The notes under the pieces are model-generated. The model was given only the letters and a program-made list of their open reading frames with translations. It was not told where the DNA came from and did not search any database. Of a stretch of 64,000 bases of DNA, positions 36,104-46,100 are shown in pieces (position 1 is the first letter of the stretch; each line of letters starts with the position of its first letter). This stretch comes from G963662605 sp963667005 (GTDB taxonomy: Bacteria; Bacteroidota; Ignavibacteria; Ignavibacteriales; Ignavibacteriaceae). The stretch lies in the NCBI GenBank assembly GCA_963667005.1, contig OY762937.1, positions 620,001 through 684,000 of the forward strand, written 5' to 3'. The translations under genes were made by a program, and so were the position numbers.

Positions 36104-39100
36104 CTATGCCTGCGCCTTTGTTTCAAACCATCCGTATACTGCCGGAATAATAAGAAGCGTCAGAATGGTTGATGTTATCAATCCTCCGACAACAACCGTT
36201 GCGAGCGGCTTTTGAATTTCCGAACCGGCTCCGCCTGCAAACAGCATCGGAATAAGGCTGAATATTGCAATTGATGCGGTCATCAGCACCGGACGCAATC
36301 TGCTCATGCTGCCGGTACGTATAGCTTCGCTTAGTTCCATGCCTTCTTCACGAAGCTGGGCTATACGCGAAACAAGCACAACACCGTTCAACACCGCGAC
36401 TCCGAACAGCACAATAAAACCAACCGACGCGGGTACTGATAAATACGTTCCGGTTATCGTCAACGATACGACTCCGCCGATAAGCGCGAATGGTAAATTT
36501 CCGATTACTAACAGAGCCAGCCGCAATGAACGGAACGTAAGAAACAGCAGCAGCAAAATAATACCGATGACAATCGGACCGATGATCATCAACTTGTTCA
36601 TCGCACGCTGTTGATTCTCAAACTGACCGCCCCACGATAAATAGTATCCGGCGGGCAGTTGTACATTATTTTTTATTTTCTGCTTCGCCTCCTGCACAAA
36701 ACCGCCGATGTCCCTCCCGCTGATATTTAGTTCAATGCCGATTCGCCGGACTCCATCCTGTCTGCTAATCTGCACCGGACCGTTTACCATTGAAATGTCC
36801 GCCAATTGCCCCAGCGGTATTTGAGCGCCGCCTGCTGTTGGGATAAGAATATTTTCCATCGTCTCAATCGAGTTCCGCTTGTCTTCAGGCAGACGGATGG
36901 TGATATTGAAACTTCTATTCCCTTCATAAAACTGCGATGCGGCTTTACCTGCGATTGCAATCTCAACAATGTTCTGTACATCACTGATATTCAAACCGTA
37001 CCGCGCGATTTTATTCCTGTCTATATTGATTGTGAGATATGGCTGGCCGGAAACTTTTTCCGCCATTAAATCCGCCGCACCTTCTATACCTGAAAGCACA
37101 TGAGTTATTTCGTCGGTTTTCTTTTTCAGCACCTCAATATCATCGCCGAACAATTTTACAATAAGCTGTGCGCGCGTACCGGCGACGAGCTCATCAATAC
37201 GGCACTGGATCGGCTGACTGAATCCGAATGCTATACCCGGTATCTCTTCAAGTGAAGACCGCATTTCATCGGTCAATTCTTCCCTGCTGATATTTCGTTT
37301 CCACTCGCTCTTCGGTTTCAGTATGCCGACGAATCCCGTTTTATCCGGGCCGCGTGTATCAAGCGCAACCCCGGTTTGGCCGGTCCTGCTTACCACATCA
37401 CCGAGTTCATCAAACCGTTTTAGCTTCTGTGCGACAAGCTGATTAACCTCCATTGACTTTTGCAGCGATACGCCCGGAAGAAGCGCCACATCGGCATCGA
37501 ACGAGCCTTCGTCCATGGTTGGTATGAACTCTGAGCCAAGCTGCGTAAATAAAAAGATACTGATAACCAGCGCAGTTCCCGCAGTCCCGAGCAATACTTT
37601 TTTATTAAACATTGCCCATTGCAGCATCCGCTCATATCCCTTCTGTGCGTATTTCATAATGATGCTTTCTTTTTCCGGCTGGGGTTTGAGGAAATACGCG
37701 CAGAGCACCGGAATAACAAAAATAGAAAGAAGCATTGACGATAGCAGCGCTATCGCAACAGTCTTCGCAAGCGGACCGAACATTTTCCCTTCTATTCCTT
37801 CTAAAGACAGAATAGGAATAAATGTTATCGCGATTATTAACTCGCCGAATATGCTCGGCTTACGCACCTCTAAAACAGCACGCAGAACGGTAGGTAATTT
37901 CGGACGCCCTGATTGATTTTCGCTCAGATGCCTTTGTACATTTTCGACCTGAATGATTGTTGCATCGATGATCATACCTATTGATATTGCCAGACCGCCA
38001 AGCGACATGAGATTGGCACTCAGGCCAACCGCCTTCATAACAATAAAGGTAGTTAAAAGGGACAATGGCAGTGCTATCAATACCACGAAACTTCCCCGGA
38101 AACTTCGCAGCAGCAAGTACAGAATGATAAGTACAAGCAGTGAACCTTCAAGCAGTGCTTTATTCACCGTATTGATGCTCGCGTTAACGATATCACTGCG
38201 GTCATAATACGGGACAATTCTGATGCCGGACGGTAAAACATTGTTCTCATTCATCTCCCGTATTTTTTCTTCAACACGCTTGACAACCTCACGACCATTT
38301 TGACCGCGCAGCATCATAACAATTCCGCCAACGGCTTCATCTTTTCCGTTTTTCATCGCGGCACCCATGCGGACTGCCTCGCCGATTTTTACTTCAGCTA
38401 CATCGCGCACGTATGTCGGCGTACCGTTATGTTCTTTCAATACGATATTGTTTATATCTTCAATGCTTTGAATCAATCCGACACTGCGGACAATGTACTG
38501 CTCCGCATTTCTTTCAAGAATATTACCGCCGACATTCTGATTGTTGCTTTCTATCGCCTTGAATGCTTCTTCCGCGGTAATGCCATATTTAAGAAGTTTT
38601 TCCGGCTGAATAATCACCTGATATTCTTTAAAGTACCCGCCGAATGAATTTATCTCATTCACACCCTCAATGTTTTTTAACTGCGGAGTAATGACCCACT
38701 CCTGAATGGTACGAAGATTCGATAAATAAGCAACGCGCTCAAGCGAATCCGCCGGCATCTTGCCTTCAAGTGTGTATTGATAGATTTCTCCCATTGCCGT
38801 AGCAATCGGGCCCATAGCTACCTCAACACCTTTCGGTACATTCTCCCGTGCTTCGGCAAGCCTCTCGAAAACCAACTGCCGGGCAAAGTAAATATCAACG
38901 TTGTCTTTAAAAACAATCGTTACTATTGATAACCCGAACTTGGTGACCGAACGCATTTGTTCCACATCCGGAAGTCCGCGCATTGCCATTTCTATGGGAT
39001 ACGTCACACTCCGTTCAATTTCAATCGCAGATAGGCCATCCGCGTGACTGACAACTTCGACCTGAATATTCGTCACATCGGGGAAGGCATCAATCGGCAG

Positions 39101-39199
39101 CGTGAAATACGAATACACACCGAATATGACGATCACCAGTGAGACAAAGAGAATCAGTCCTTTTTGCTTTAGGGTAAATGATATGATTTTTTCAAGCAT
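36104..39199 (-). CDS. czcA: CzcA-type heavy-metal RND efflux pump, inner-membrane subunit
   Basis: 1031 residues with the RND layout: one helix, a large periplasmic domain, six helices, a second periplasmic domain and further helices. It has VDAFPDVTNIQVEV near the N-terminus and CRIDELVAGTRAQLIVKLFG in the second periplasmic domain, which marks the CzcA/CnrA class for divalent ions (Co, Zn, Cd, Ni). The three copper-relay methionines of CusA are not present. It is driven by the proton gradient and works with the adaptor (39205-40368) and outer-membrane channel (40382-41626) of the same operon, from which it is 5 bases apart. Confidence 0.88.
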   Translation of the reverse strand: MLEKIISFTLKQKGLILFVSLVIVIFGVYSYFTLPIDAFPDVTNIQVEVVSHADGLSAIEIERSVTYPIEMAMRGLPDVEQMRSVTKFGLSIVTIVFKDNVDIYFARQLVFERLAEARENVPKGVEVAMGPIATAMGEIYQYTLEGKMPADSLERVAYLSNLRTIQEWVITPQLKNIEGVNEINSFGGYFKEYQVIIQPEKLLKYGITAEEAFKAIESNNQNVGGNILERNAEQYIVRSVGLIQSIEDINNIVLKEHNGTPTYVRDVAEVKIGEAVRMGAAMKNGKDEAVGGIVMMLRGQNGREVVKRVEEKIREMNENNVLPSGIRIVPYYDRSDIVNASINTVNKALLEGSLLVLIILYLLLRSFRGSFVVLIALPLSLLTTFIVMKAVGLSANLMSLGGLAISIGMIIDATIIQVENVQRHLSENQSGRPKLPTVLRAVLEVRKPSIFGELIIAITFIPILSLEGIEGKMFGPLAKTVAIALLSSMLLSIFVIPVLCAYFLKPQPEKESIIMKYAQKGYERMLQWAMFNKKVLLGTAGTALVISIFLFTQLGSEFIPTMDEGSFDADVALLPGVSLQKSMEVNQLVAQKLKRFDELGDVVSRTGQTGVALDTRGPDKTGFVGILKPKSEWKRNISREELTDEMRSSLEEIPGIAFGFSQPIQCRIDELVAGTRAQLIVKLFGDDIEVLKKKTDEITHVLSGIEGAADLMAEKVSGQPYLTINIDRNKIARYGLNISDVQNIVEIAIAGKAASQFYEGNRSFNITIRLPEDKRNSIETMENILIPTAGGAQIPLGQLADISMVNGPVQISRQDGVRRIGIELNISGRDIGGFVQEAKQKIKNNVQLPAGYYLSWGGQFENQQRAMNKLMIIGPIVIGIILLLLFLTFRSLRLALLVIGNLPFALIGGVVSLTITGTYLSVPASVGFIVLFGVAVLNGVVLVSRIAQLREEGMELSEAIRTGSMSRLRPVLMTASIAIFSLIPMLFAGGAGSEIQKPLATVVVGGLITSTILTLLIIPAVYGWFETKAQA

Positions 39200-39204
39200 A
39201 CAGG

Positions 39205-40368
39205 TTAGTCTCCCTCTATTTCATCTTTTTTAACTTCACTGAACAAATAGAAGACTCCTTTGGAAACCACGCTATCGCCTTCTTTGAGACCTTCCACGAT
39301 TTCAATGTCTTTACCGTATTTACCACCGGCTTTTACTTTTCTCATTTCAAATGATGTATCACTTAACGCGATAAAAACGAATTGCTCGCCTGACTGTGTT
39401 ACGACGGCTTCTTCGGGAATAATTATTCCTTTGGAATTTTCCGATAACGGAATTGTTAATTCTCCGAATAAATTCGGTTTCAACTTGCCGCCGGGATTCG
39501 CGAAAGTTCCGCGAACAGTGATGGTACGCGAATGCTCGTCTACTACCTGACCGACGTATGTTAGTGTGCCGGAGAATTTTTCATTTTTAAATGACGCAGT
39601 TTTGAATTCTATCTGTGATTTGCGGAGCGGTTTTGCAATATCTTTTTCGTATATCTGTCCATCAATCCAGACAGAAGATGAATTGATAATTCTAAAAGCA
39701 TTGGTGGCCGCTTCAACCAATTGACCAAGAACAACATTGCGCTCTACAACCGTCCCGCTGATGGAGGCTTTTATCGGCAGCGTTCCGCTGGTATGTTCGT
39801 CATCATTTTTTGCGGAAATAATATCAGCATCACTTAACCCAAGCGCGTGAATTTTTTTATCTTCTGCTTTAAATTCTGCAGATGCCTTTTCATACTCGGC
39901 TTGTGTTTCTAAAAGCGACTTTTGTGAACCGATTTTTTCTTCGAACAATTTTTTTTGACGGTCGTAGTTTGCCTTGGCATATTCATACGCGGCTTTCGAC
40001 TTCAAAAAATTCGATTTAATTTGTCCGACATCCAGTCCCTCAACAGTCATAAGGACTTGTCCGGCTTTTACAAAATCGCCTACATTAACGTAGACTTTAT
40101 GCACACGTCCCTGAACAAGCGACCCGATAACCGCTTCGTTATCCTGGTTAGCAACGACTTTTGCCGGAATGGTCATTGCTCCGCTGATATCCTGAAGTGA
40201 TACAACTATCTTCTCCAAGCCGATATCCTTAATTGAAGCCTGACGCAGCGTGATTATCTTAGTTTTGTTTTCGGACTTTTCTCCGCTTTCTTCTTTTTCT
40301 TTTTTTGCACATCCCGCTAATAGTATTGGTATAAGCAGGATAGGTAAGAACTTATAAAGGTTTTTCAT
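39205..40368 (-). CDS. czcB: RND efflux periplasmic adaptor (CzcB-like lipoprotein)
   Basis: 387 residues with a lipoprotein signal peptide (LLAGC, Cys20). The membrane-fusion-protein plan is clear: a split lipoyl domain (GSLVQGRVHKVYVNVGDFVKAGQ and PIKASISGTVVERNVVLGQLV) around a coiled-coil hairpin (residues 125-175), then beta-barrel and proximal domains. It links the CzcA-like pump to the TolC-like channel. It lies 13 bases after the channel gene. No heavy-metal-binding N-terminal module, unlike the adaptor of the other locus. Confidence 0.87.
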   Translation of the reverse strand: MKNLYKFLPILLIPILLAGCAKKEKEESGEKSENKTKIITLRQASIKDIGLEKIVVSLQDISGAMTIPAKVVANQDNEAVIGSLVQGRVHKVYVNVGDFVKAGQVLMTVEGLDVGQIKSNFLKSKAAYEYAKANYDRQKKLFEEKIGSQKSLLETQAEYEKASAEFKAEDKKIHALGLSDADIISAKNDDEHTSGTLPIKASISGTVVERNVVLGQLVEAATNAFRIINSSSVWIDGQIYEKDIAKPLRKSQIEFKTASFKNEKFSGTLTYVGQVVDEHSRTITVRGTFANPGGKLKPNLFGELTIPLSENSKGIIIPEEAVVTQSGEQFVFIALSDTSFEMRKVKAGGKYGKDIEIVEGLKEGDSVVSKGVFYLFSEVKKDEIEGD

Positions 40369-40381
40369 TTTTCAATTCCGT

Positions 40382-41626
40382 TTAATTATTAATAATATCT
40401 ATGCCGGTTATTTCTTCGATCTTCAAAGCGGACAAATTATAATTCAACAAAGCATTCACGTATGAATTCCTTGATGATATAAGTAATTGCCGTGCCTGTA
40501 AAAATTCAAGGTATGGTATTTCGCCGGCGGTGTAACTCTTGTTTGCAGTGGTGAATACCTCCTGCGACTGCGGCAGCAAATTCTCCGTATATAGCATCAA
40601 TTGATTGTAGCTGTTTTTATATTCCGAGAGAGCTTGATGCAGTGTCCGGTGAATTTCGTTCTTTGCAGATTGCAATTCGGCAGCAAGTCCTTTAGCATTA
40701 GCTTCAGCCTCTTGAATCTTGCCGCGCTGATCGAATAAAAACCAAACGGGGAGCGACACACCGAAAGAGGCGCCATAAAAACCGTTGTCGCCGTCCCGGC
40801 CCTGACGAAAGTACGCGAGATTAAAACCCGGTAAGAGTGAAGACCAGGCAAGCTGCTTATCAACAAGTGATGTTTCATACTGTAGCTTTGCTATGCGTAT
40901 ATCGGGTATCTCCTCATTGACCAAGGCTTCAACCGAAAGAGAGTCAATCTGCCGTCCGGCAAATGTCAGTGAGTCGCTCAATACAACATCCGCCGAAACA
41001 AGCTCTTTTCCGAGCGTATAGTTAAGCTCCGCAATGGTGGCAGTCAGTTCGTTGTTTAATGAAAAAAGAGTGTTCTTTGATTCCTGCATCTGAACATTTG
41101 CCGTAAGCTTTTCAAGATTCGTCCCTTCGCCGACATTCATTCTGATTTCCGCTTTCTTAAAGAATGCCTCTGCTAGCTCAAGCTGTTCTTGCGCGAATTG
41201 TCTCTGCATCTGTTTTGCCAGCAGTTTATAATACGCTGTTTTTATCCTGTTTGCCGTCTGCACTTTTACATGCCGAAGCCGTGCAAGCAGTACGCTTTTT
41301 TCGCTTTGGTATTTGCTGCCCCGGAGGAAATACGTTGACGGAAATTCAAAAGACTGACGGACTTCCAGCGTCTTCTCGCTGAAATTACCGAGCCCTTTTT
41401 TAAGTGGAATAAATTCATAGCTGAGCGAAGCCTCCGTGGGCGGTAGTGATATGCCCGTCCAGAATCTTCCCTCAGCCGCGTTAAGCTGACTCTCCATGCT
41501 TTGAATTTCAGGACTGGCACTCATTCCATATGCGACTGCTTCTTTTAAACTTAATTCTTTTTTTGTCTGTGCATAACCACCTATAGAAATAGATACGGCT
41601 ATGAACAGCATAATACATTTGTACAT
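40382..41626 (-). CDS. czcC: TolC family outer-membrane channel (CzcC-like)
   Basis: 414 residues with a signal peptide (residues 1-19, ending GYAQ) and two similar helical halves of the outer membrane efflux protein fold: LSLKEAVAYGMSASPEIQSMESQLNAAEG at the start and LNYNLSALKIEEITG at the end. It forms the exit duct of the tripartite pump. First structural gene after the small Cys/His protein; all four genes run in the order small protein, channel, adaptor, pump. Confidence 0.85.
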   Translation of the reverse strand: MYKCIMLFIAVSISIGGYAQTKKELSLKEAVAYGMSASPEIQSMESQLNAAEGRFWTGISLPPTEASLSYEFIPLKKGLGNFSEKTLEVRQSFEFPSTYFLRGSKYQSEKSVLLARLRHVKVQTANRIKTAYYKLLAKQMQRQFAQEQLELAEAFFKKAEIRMNVGEGTNLEKLTANVQMQESKNTLFSLNNELTATIAELNYTLGKELVSADVVLSDSLTFAGRQIDSLSVEALVNEEIPDIRIAKLQYETSLVDKQLAWSSLLPGFNLAYFRQGRDGDNGFYGASFGVSLPVWFLFDQRGKIQEAEANAKGLAAELQSAKNEIHRTLHQALSEYKNSYNQLMLYTENLLPQSQEVFTTANKSYTAGEIPYLEFLQARQLLISSRNSYVNALLNYNLSALKIEEITGIDIINN

Positions 41627-41682
41627 ACCTGTTCCAATTTTTTATAATGAGATATTACGAGCTAAGAAATGAGCGGAGAAGC

Positions 41683-42024
41683 TTAAATAAGGAATGAAGA
41701 GTTTCTTATATATGCGGGAGCGGTGTTTGATTGATTTTGAGAAACATCCGGAAGTGTTAAAACAACGAGAGCCTGAACGTCGGCATTTGAAATACCGCAA
41801 TGCGGACACATGTCGCTATCAATATGAAGTACGGGTGCAGGAGTTTTAATATCGTTACGCGTAACACTTCCTGCCTTATAGATTTGGCAATAGTCATGCG
41901 TTCCGTGATTATCTGTATCACAGTTTAGAAAATCCAGCTCGGAATGGGCGAATGAAAACGCACCGGCTCCCAGCATGAACAGCAGGACAAATTTTAAAAA
42001 ATGTATATTTCGCGTAAAATTCAT
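41683..42024 (-). CDS. Small secreted Cys/His protein heading the czc operon
   Basis: 113 residues with an N-terminal signal-like segment (residues 9-26, ending SFAHS) and a mature part containing DNHGTHDYC and DSDMCPHCGISN. Both look like soft-metal ligands, so I infer periplasmic metal binding. No family recognised. It is 56 bases before the channel gene and on the same strand, so it is probably the first gene of the operon. Its counterpart in the divergent copper operon is the HYC_CC_PP protein. Confidence 0.5.
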   Translation of the reverse strand: MNFTRNIHFLKFVLLFMLGAGAFSFAHSELDFLNCDTDNHGTHDYCQIYKAGSVTRNDIKTPAPVLHIDSDMCPHCGISNADVQALVVLTLPDVSQNQSNTAPAYIRNSSFLI

Positions 42025-42139
42025 GTTTAAGTATATTAAAAAACGAAGAATATTCCAATTCCGGTTGATTATTGCTATTAAGACGCAGAAAACGGGTTTA
42101 TGTTCCTAAGCTGGCATGATCTATAAAATGTAGCATTGT

Positions 42140-42391
42140 ATCTGACACGGTTTAATGGGTGTTCGATACGTCCGCCTTGCCTCGATACATCCCGACGACG
42201 AATGATAATATCAAAAATTAGAACCCCACCGCCGTCGGGACACTCGGCAAACGGCGGACGTTCCTGCCCGCTACGCCAGTCAGGCGGGTCATGAACTTTC
42301 GAATGGATTCCGGGTCAAGCCCGGAATGACAACATAAATAATTGTAAGGGTGTTCGAGTAGTCCCGACTTGTCGGGACGTATCGAGAACAC
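42140..42391. repeat. Mosaic of dispersed palindromic repeats between the two efflux operons
   Basis: Several elements lie head to tail. GGATTCCGGGTCAAGCCCGG with a GAATGACAAC end is at 42305-42333 and recurs at 50838-50866. A palindrome with ends GTGTTCGAG/CGAGAACAC and core GTCCCGACTTGTCGGGAC is at 42350-42391; its reverse complement is at 50771-50805. Fragments with CTCGATAC and CAGTCAGGCGGGTC also recur near 50770 and 50930. The region from 42025 to 42445 contains no gene apart from these and probably the divergent promoters. Confidence 0.8.
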
Positions 42392-42445
42392 TCAGGGCAA
42401 TGTAAAATCACTTGCTAATTGGCAAATATCTATTTATTCTTGCAT

Positions 42446-42904
42446 ATGGTAAAGAAACTAATTCTATCAATTTTTACGATTGTGCTTTTCGCGGCATTTT
42501 CCGGCGTTCCGGTTATCATGCACTATTGCAGCATGAACGGCATGACCGCCAAATCATGCAATATGTGCGCGACCGCAACGGTTGAAGAACCCGCTGAAGA
42601 AGAAAGCACCGACTCTTGCTGTGAATCTGAAGAACAGCAGGAACCGGAGCAGTCGCCTACTTCGTTTACTGCGGATATGTCGTGCTGCCATTCAGATATC
42701 ATTTCCGCACCGGTAAAAATTGATCAGGAATTAACTTCATTAGATATTGTCAAAAAAGCTCCTGTTCATGCAGATGCTGATTTCAATATTAATATTCCAT
42801 CTGAACAAATCGAAAGAGTTTCGTTGCAGGCTCGGCTTGTTGACCGGGCTCCGCCGATAACACAACCCCCTATCCGTATTCTTACTTCTTCCTATCTGAT
42901 TTAA
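42446..42904 (+). CDS. HYC_CC_PP family small secreted Cys-rich protein
   Basis: 152 residues. The order of motifs HYC (VIMHYCSMNG), double cysteines (DSCCESEE, MSCCHSD) and PP near the C-terminus (DRAPPITQPP) is the definition of the HYC_CC_PP family of Bacteroidota. An N-terminal hydrophobic segment (residues 4-22) directs it across the membrane. With Met, His and Cys (MNGMTAKSCNMC) it may bind copper; this is inference from its position before the Cus-type pump. I use the ATG at 42446; an upstream TTG would only lengthen the N-terminus. No clear ribosome site. Confidence 0.7.
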   Translation: MVKKLILSIFTIVLFAAFSGVPVIMHYCSMNGMTAKSCNMCATATVEEPAEEESTDSCCESEEQQEPEQSPTSFTADMSCCHSDIISAPVKIDQELTSLDIVKKAPVHADADFNINIPSEQIERVSLQARLVDRAPPITQPPIRILTSSYLI

Positions 42905-43023
42905 ACCAGTCTTTTATCCCGTCAGGTAAAAGCTCAGGCATTGGTATATCCAATTATGCCGGCGCTTACCAATTCAATCGTTCTTAAAAAATATTTTAAA
43001 TACATACTCTTGACGTAAGACAG

Positions 43024-43119
43024 CCCTCATCTCCCAACCTCTTCTCCCAGAGGGAGAAGAGGAGTAGAAAAAAGCACTTGTTCATCCCTCTCCCTCCGGG
43101 AGAGGGGCAGGGGTGAGGG
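43024..43119. repeat. Dispersed double-hairpin repeat, copy 3
   Basis: Terminal CCCTCAT...GTGAGGG and two internal hairpins (CCTCTTCTCCC...GGGAGAAGAGG, CCCTCTCCC...GGGAGAGGG) match copy 1 at 886-992 and the half copy at 16095-16132. It ends about 20 bases before the ribosome site of the cusA-like gene, so it will be part of the transcript if the HYC_CC_PP gene is cotranscribed. Confidence 0.8.
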
Positions 43120-43150
43120 CTCATTGCTTACTACAAGAGAGGAGTTTCAC

Positions 43151-46100
43151 ATGATTGAAAAAATTATAGACTGGTCGGCTCGCAACCGATTTATTGTTAT
43201 ACTAATATATACCATCATTACGGCAGCCGGGATTTACTGCGTAGTCAATCTGCCGGTTGATGCGATTCCCGATTTATCGGAAAATCAGGTTATCCTTTAT
43301 ACCGAATGGATGGGACGTTCACCGCAAATTGTTGAGGATCAGGTAACGTATCCAATTGTATCGGGATTGCAGGGACTGCCGCACGTGAAAGCAGTTCGTG
43401 CATCATCCATGTTCGGTATGTCGTTTGTCTTTGTCATCTTCGAAGATAACGTTGATACCTACTTCGCACGGACGCGCGTCATGGAACGGATGAATACAAT
43501 CCAATCCCAATTGCCGCCGGGAGTAACACCGTCACTCGGACCCGATGGATCCGGAGTCGGACATGTGTACTGGTACACCGTTGAAGGCAAGGGATATGAC
43601 GCAGGTACGCTTCGTTCAATACAGGACTGGTACATCCGCTATAAACTCAGCGCGGTTGACGGCGTTGCCGAAGTCGCAAGTATTGGCGGATTTGTCAAAC
43701 AATATCAAGTGGATGTCAATCCAAATGATCTGCGCGGATATAATATTACCGTCAATGATGTCGTTAGTGCTATACAGAAAAGCAACAATGAAGTTGGCGG
43801 TAAAATTGTCGAAGTGAACGACGCTGAATACTTCGTGCGCGGGCAAGGGTATGTCTCATCCAAAGAAGACATAGAAAACACGGTTATCAAATCAGGTGCC
43901 AACGGCATTCCTGTGCTAATAAAGAATGTTGCAACGGTGCAGATCGGCGGCGACATACGCCGCGGCGCGCTTGACAAGAACGGTGAAGGCGAAGCGGTCG
44001 GTGGTATCATCGTTATGCGTAACGGCGAGAATGCACAAAAAGTTATTGACCGCGTGAAAGAAAAGATAAAAGAAATTTCTCCGGGTCTGCCGCCGGGAGT
44101 TTCGATTGTGCCCTCATACGACAGAAGCACTTTGATTCACGAGGCAGTCGGCACACTGGAGCGCGCATTGCTTGAAGCATCACTCACCGTAGCGTTCATG
44201 GTGATGTTATTCCTCCTGCATTTCCGCAGCATCATCCGCATTCTCATTGAACTGCCGATTTCCATACTCATCGCGTTTATTCTTATGTATATATTCGGCA
44301 TAACATCGAACATTATGAGTCTCGGCGGAATTATTCTTGCTGTCGGAGTGATTGTGGATTCCTCCATCGTTCTTGTTGAAAACGCGTACCGCAATCTTGC
44401 GCGTGCGATTGAAGAAAAAGGGACACTGACTCCCGATGAATATAAAAAGATTTCGATTGATTCGGCAAAGCAAGTAGGACGCGCGATATTCTTTTCAGAG
44501 TTGATCATCCTCGTTTCGTTTCTGCCTGTGTTTCTGTTAACGGGACAGGAAGGAAAACTCTTCCATCCGCTCGCGTTTACGAAATCATTCGCGATGCTCG
44601 GCTCCGCGATAGTAGTCATTTCTCTTATTCCCGTTTTAATGACCATGCTCATGCGTGGTAAATTCAAACCGGAGCAAAAGAATCCGACCACGCGATTCTT
44701 CATCCGCCTGTATCAACCGGTGATTCATTGGGTGCTGGAGCATCGCAAAATCACTATAGCATTAAACATCATTGCCCTGCTCATAACGATACCCATGATT
44801 ATGCACACGGGCAGCGAGTTTATGCCGCCATTGGATGAAGGTTCTCTCTTATATATGCCCGTCACGCTTCCCGGCGCATCCATTACCGAGGTAAACCGCA
44901 TACTGACGGAGCAGGATAAGATAATAAAATCCGTTCCAGAGGTTGCGCATGTTCTCGGTAAAACCGGACGCGCGGAAACCGCGACCGATAACGCTCCGCT
45001 CAGTATGATCGAAACCATCATTCTGTTAAAACCGAAAAGCGAATGGCGCAAAGGCATTACCAAGAAAGATATCATCAACGAACTCGACGCAAAACTGCAA
45101 ATCCCCGGAGTACGCAACGGATGGACGCAGCCGATTATCAACAGAATCAACATGTTATCCACAGGCGTGCGCACCGACATCGGATTGAAAATTTTCGGAC
45201 CGAATCTTGATACCCTTGAAGCGTACGCGATAAAGGCCGAAGGTATTTTGCAGGGTGTTAACGGTGCTGCAGATGTGGTGGCAGACCGCGTGCAAAACGG
45301 TTTTTATCTTGATATAAAAATCAAACGCGAAGCCGCAGCCCGGTACGGCGTTAACATCAGCGATTTACAAAGCATTATCGAGACCGCACTTGGCGGACAA
45401 AATCTCGGTGTCATTCTCGAAGGTAGAATGCGCTTCCCTATCCGCATGCGCTACGACAAGGATTACCGGAGCAATGTTGATGAATTGAAAAGTCTCATCG
45501 TCCCCGTCGGCTCGCTTGCAATGGGCGGTACTTCAACCTCCGTTAATCCCGCACCAGCGGCTTCGGGCAGCATGGGTTCATCAGCATCAATGTCCTCTAT
45601 GAGCGGCAGTAGTTCAGCTAAATCATCAAACACATATTCTTCGGCTGATGAAAGCGGCAGCTCATTGCTTGAATCAAACTACGGCGGGGTGACGTTTGTC
45701 CCCCTCAGTGAACTTGCCGATATATCAACCGTCTCCGGACCACCGATGATAAACAGCGAAAATGGCATGCTGCGCTCTATCGTGTTCATGAACACGCGCG
45801 GACGCGACATGGGCAGCGTTATGGTTGACGCGAAGAAAGTCATTGAAGATAAGTTACAGCTTCCCGCGGGTTACTCGTATACATGGAGCGGCCAGTATGA
45901 AAGTAAGATGCGTGCACAACAGACGATTGAAATCATTATGCCGATTGTATTCCTCATCATTTTCATCTTACTGTTCTTCACGTTAAAAAGTTATGTGGAA
46001 GCCGGCGTTGTTATGCTCTCGGTTCCTTTCGCGCTTATCGGCGGTATGTATATGATATACATACTCGGATATAATTTCTCCGTAGCCGTGTGGGTCGGAT

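Noticed and set aside
45521..45690. Frameshift in the cusA-like gene
   Set aside because: The frame is continuous and conserved pump motifs continue on both sides, so it is an in-frame insert.
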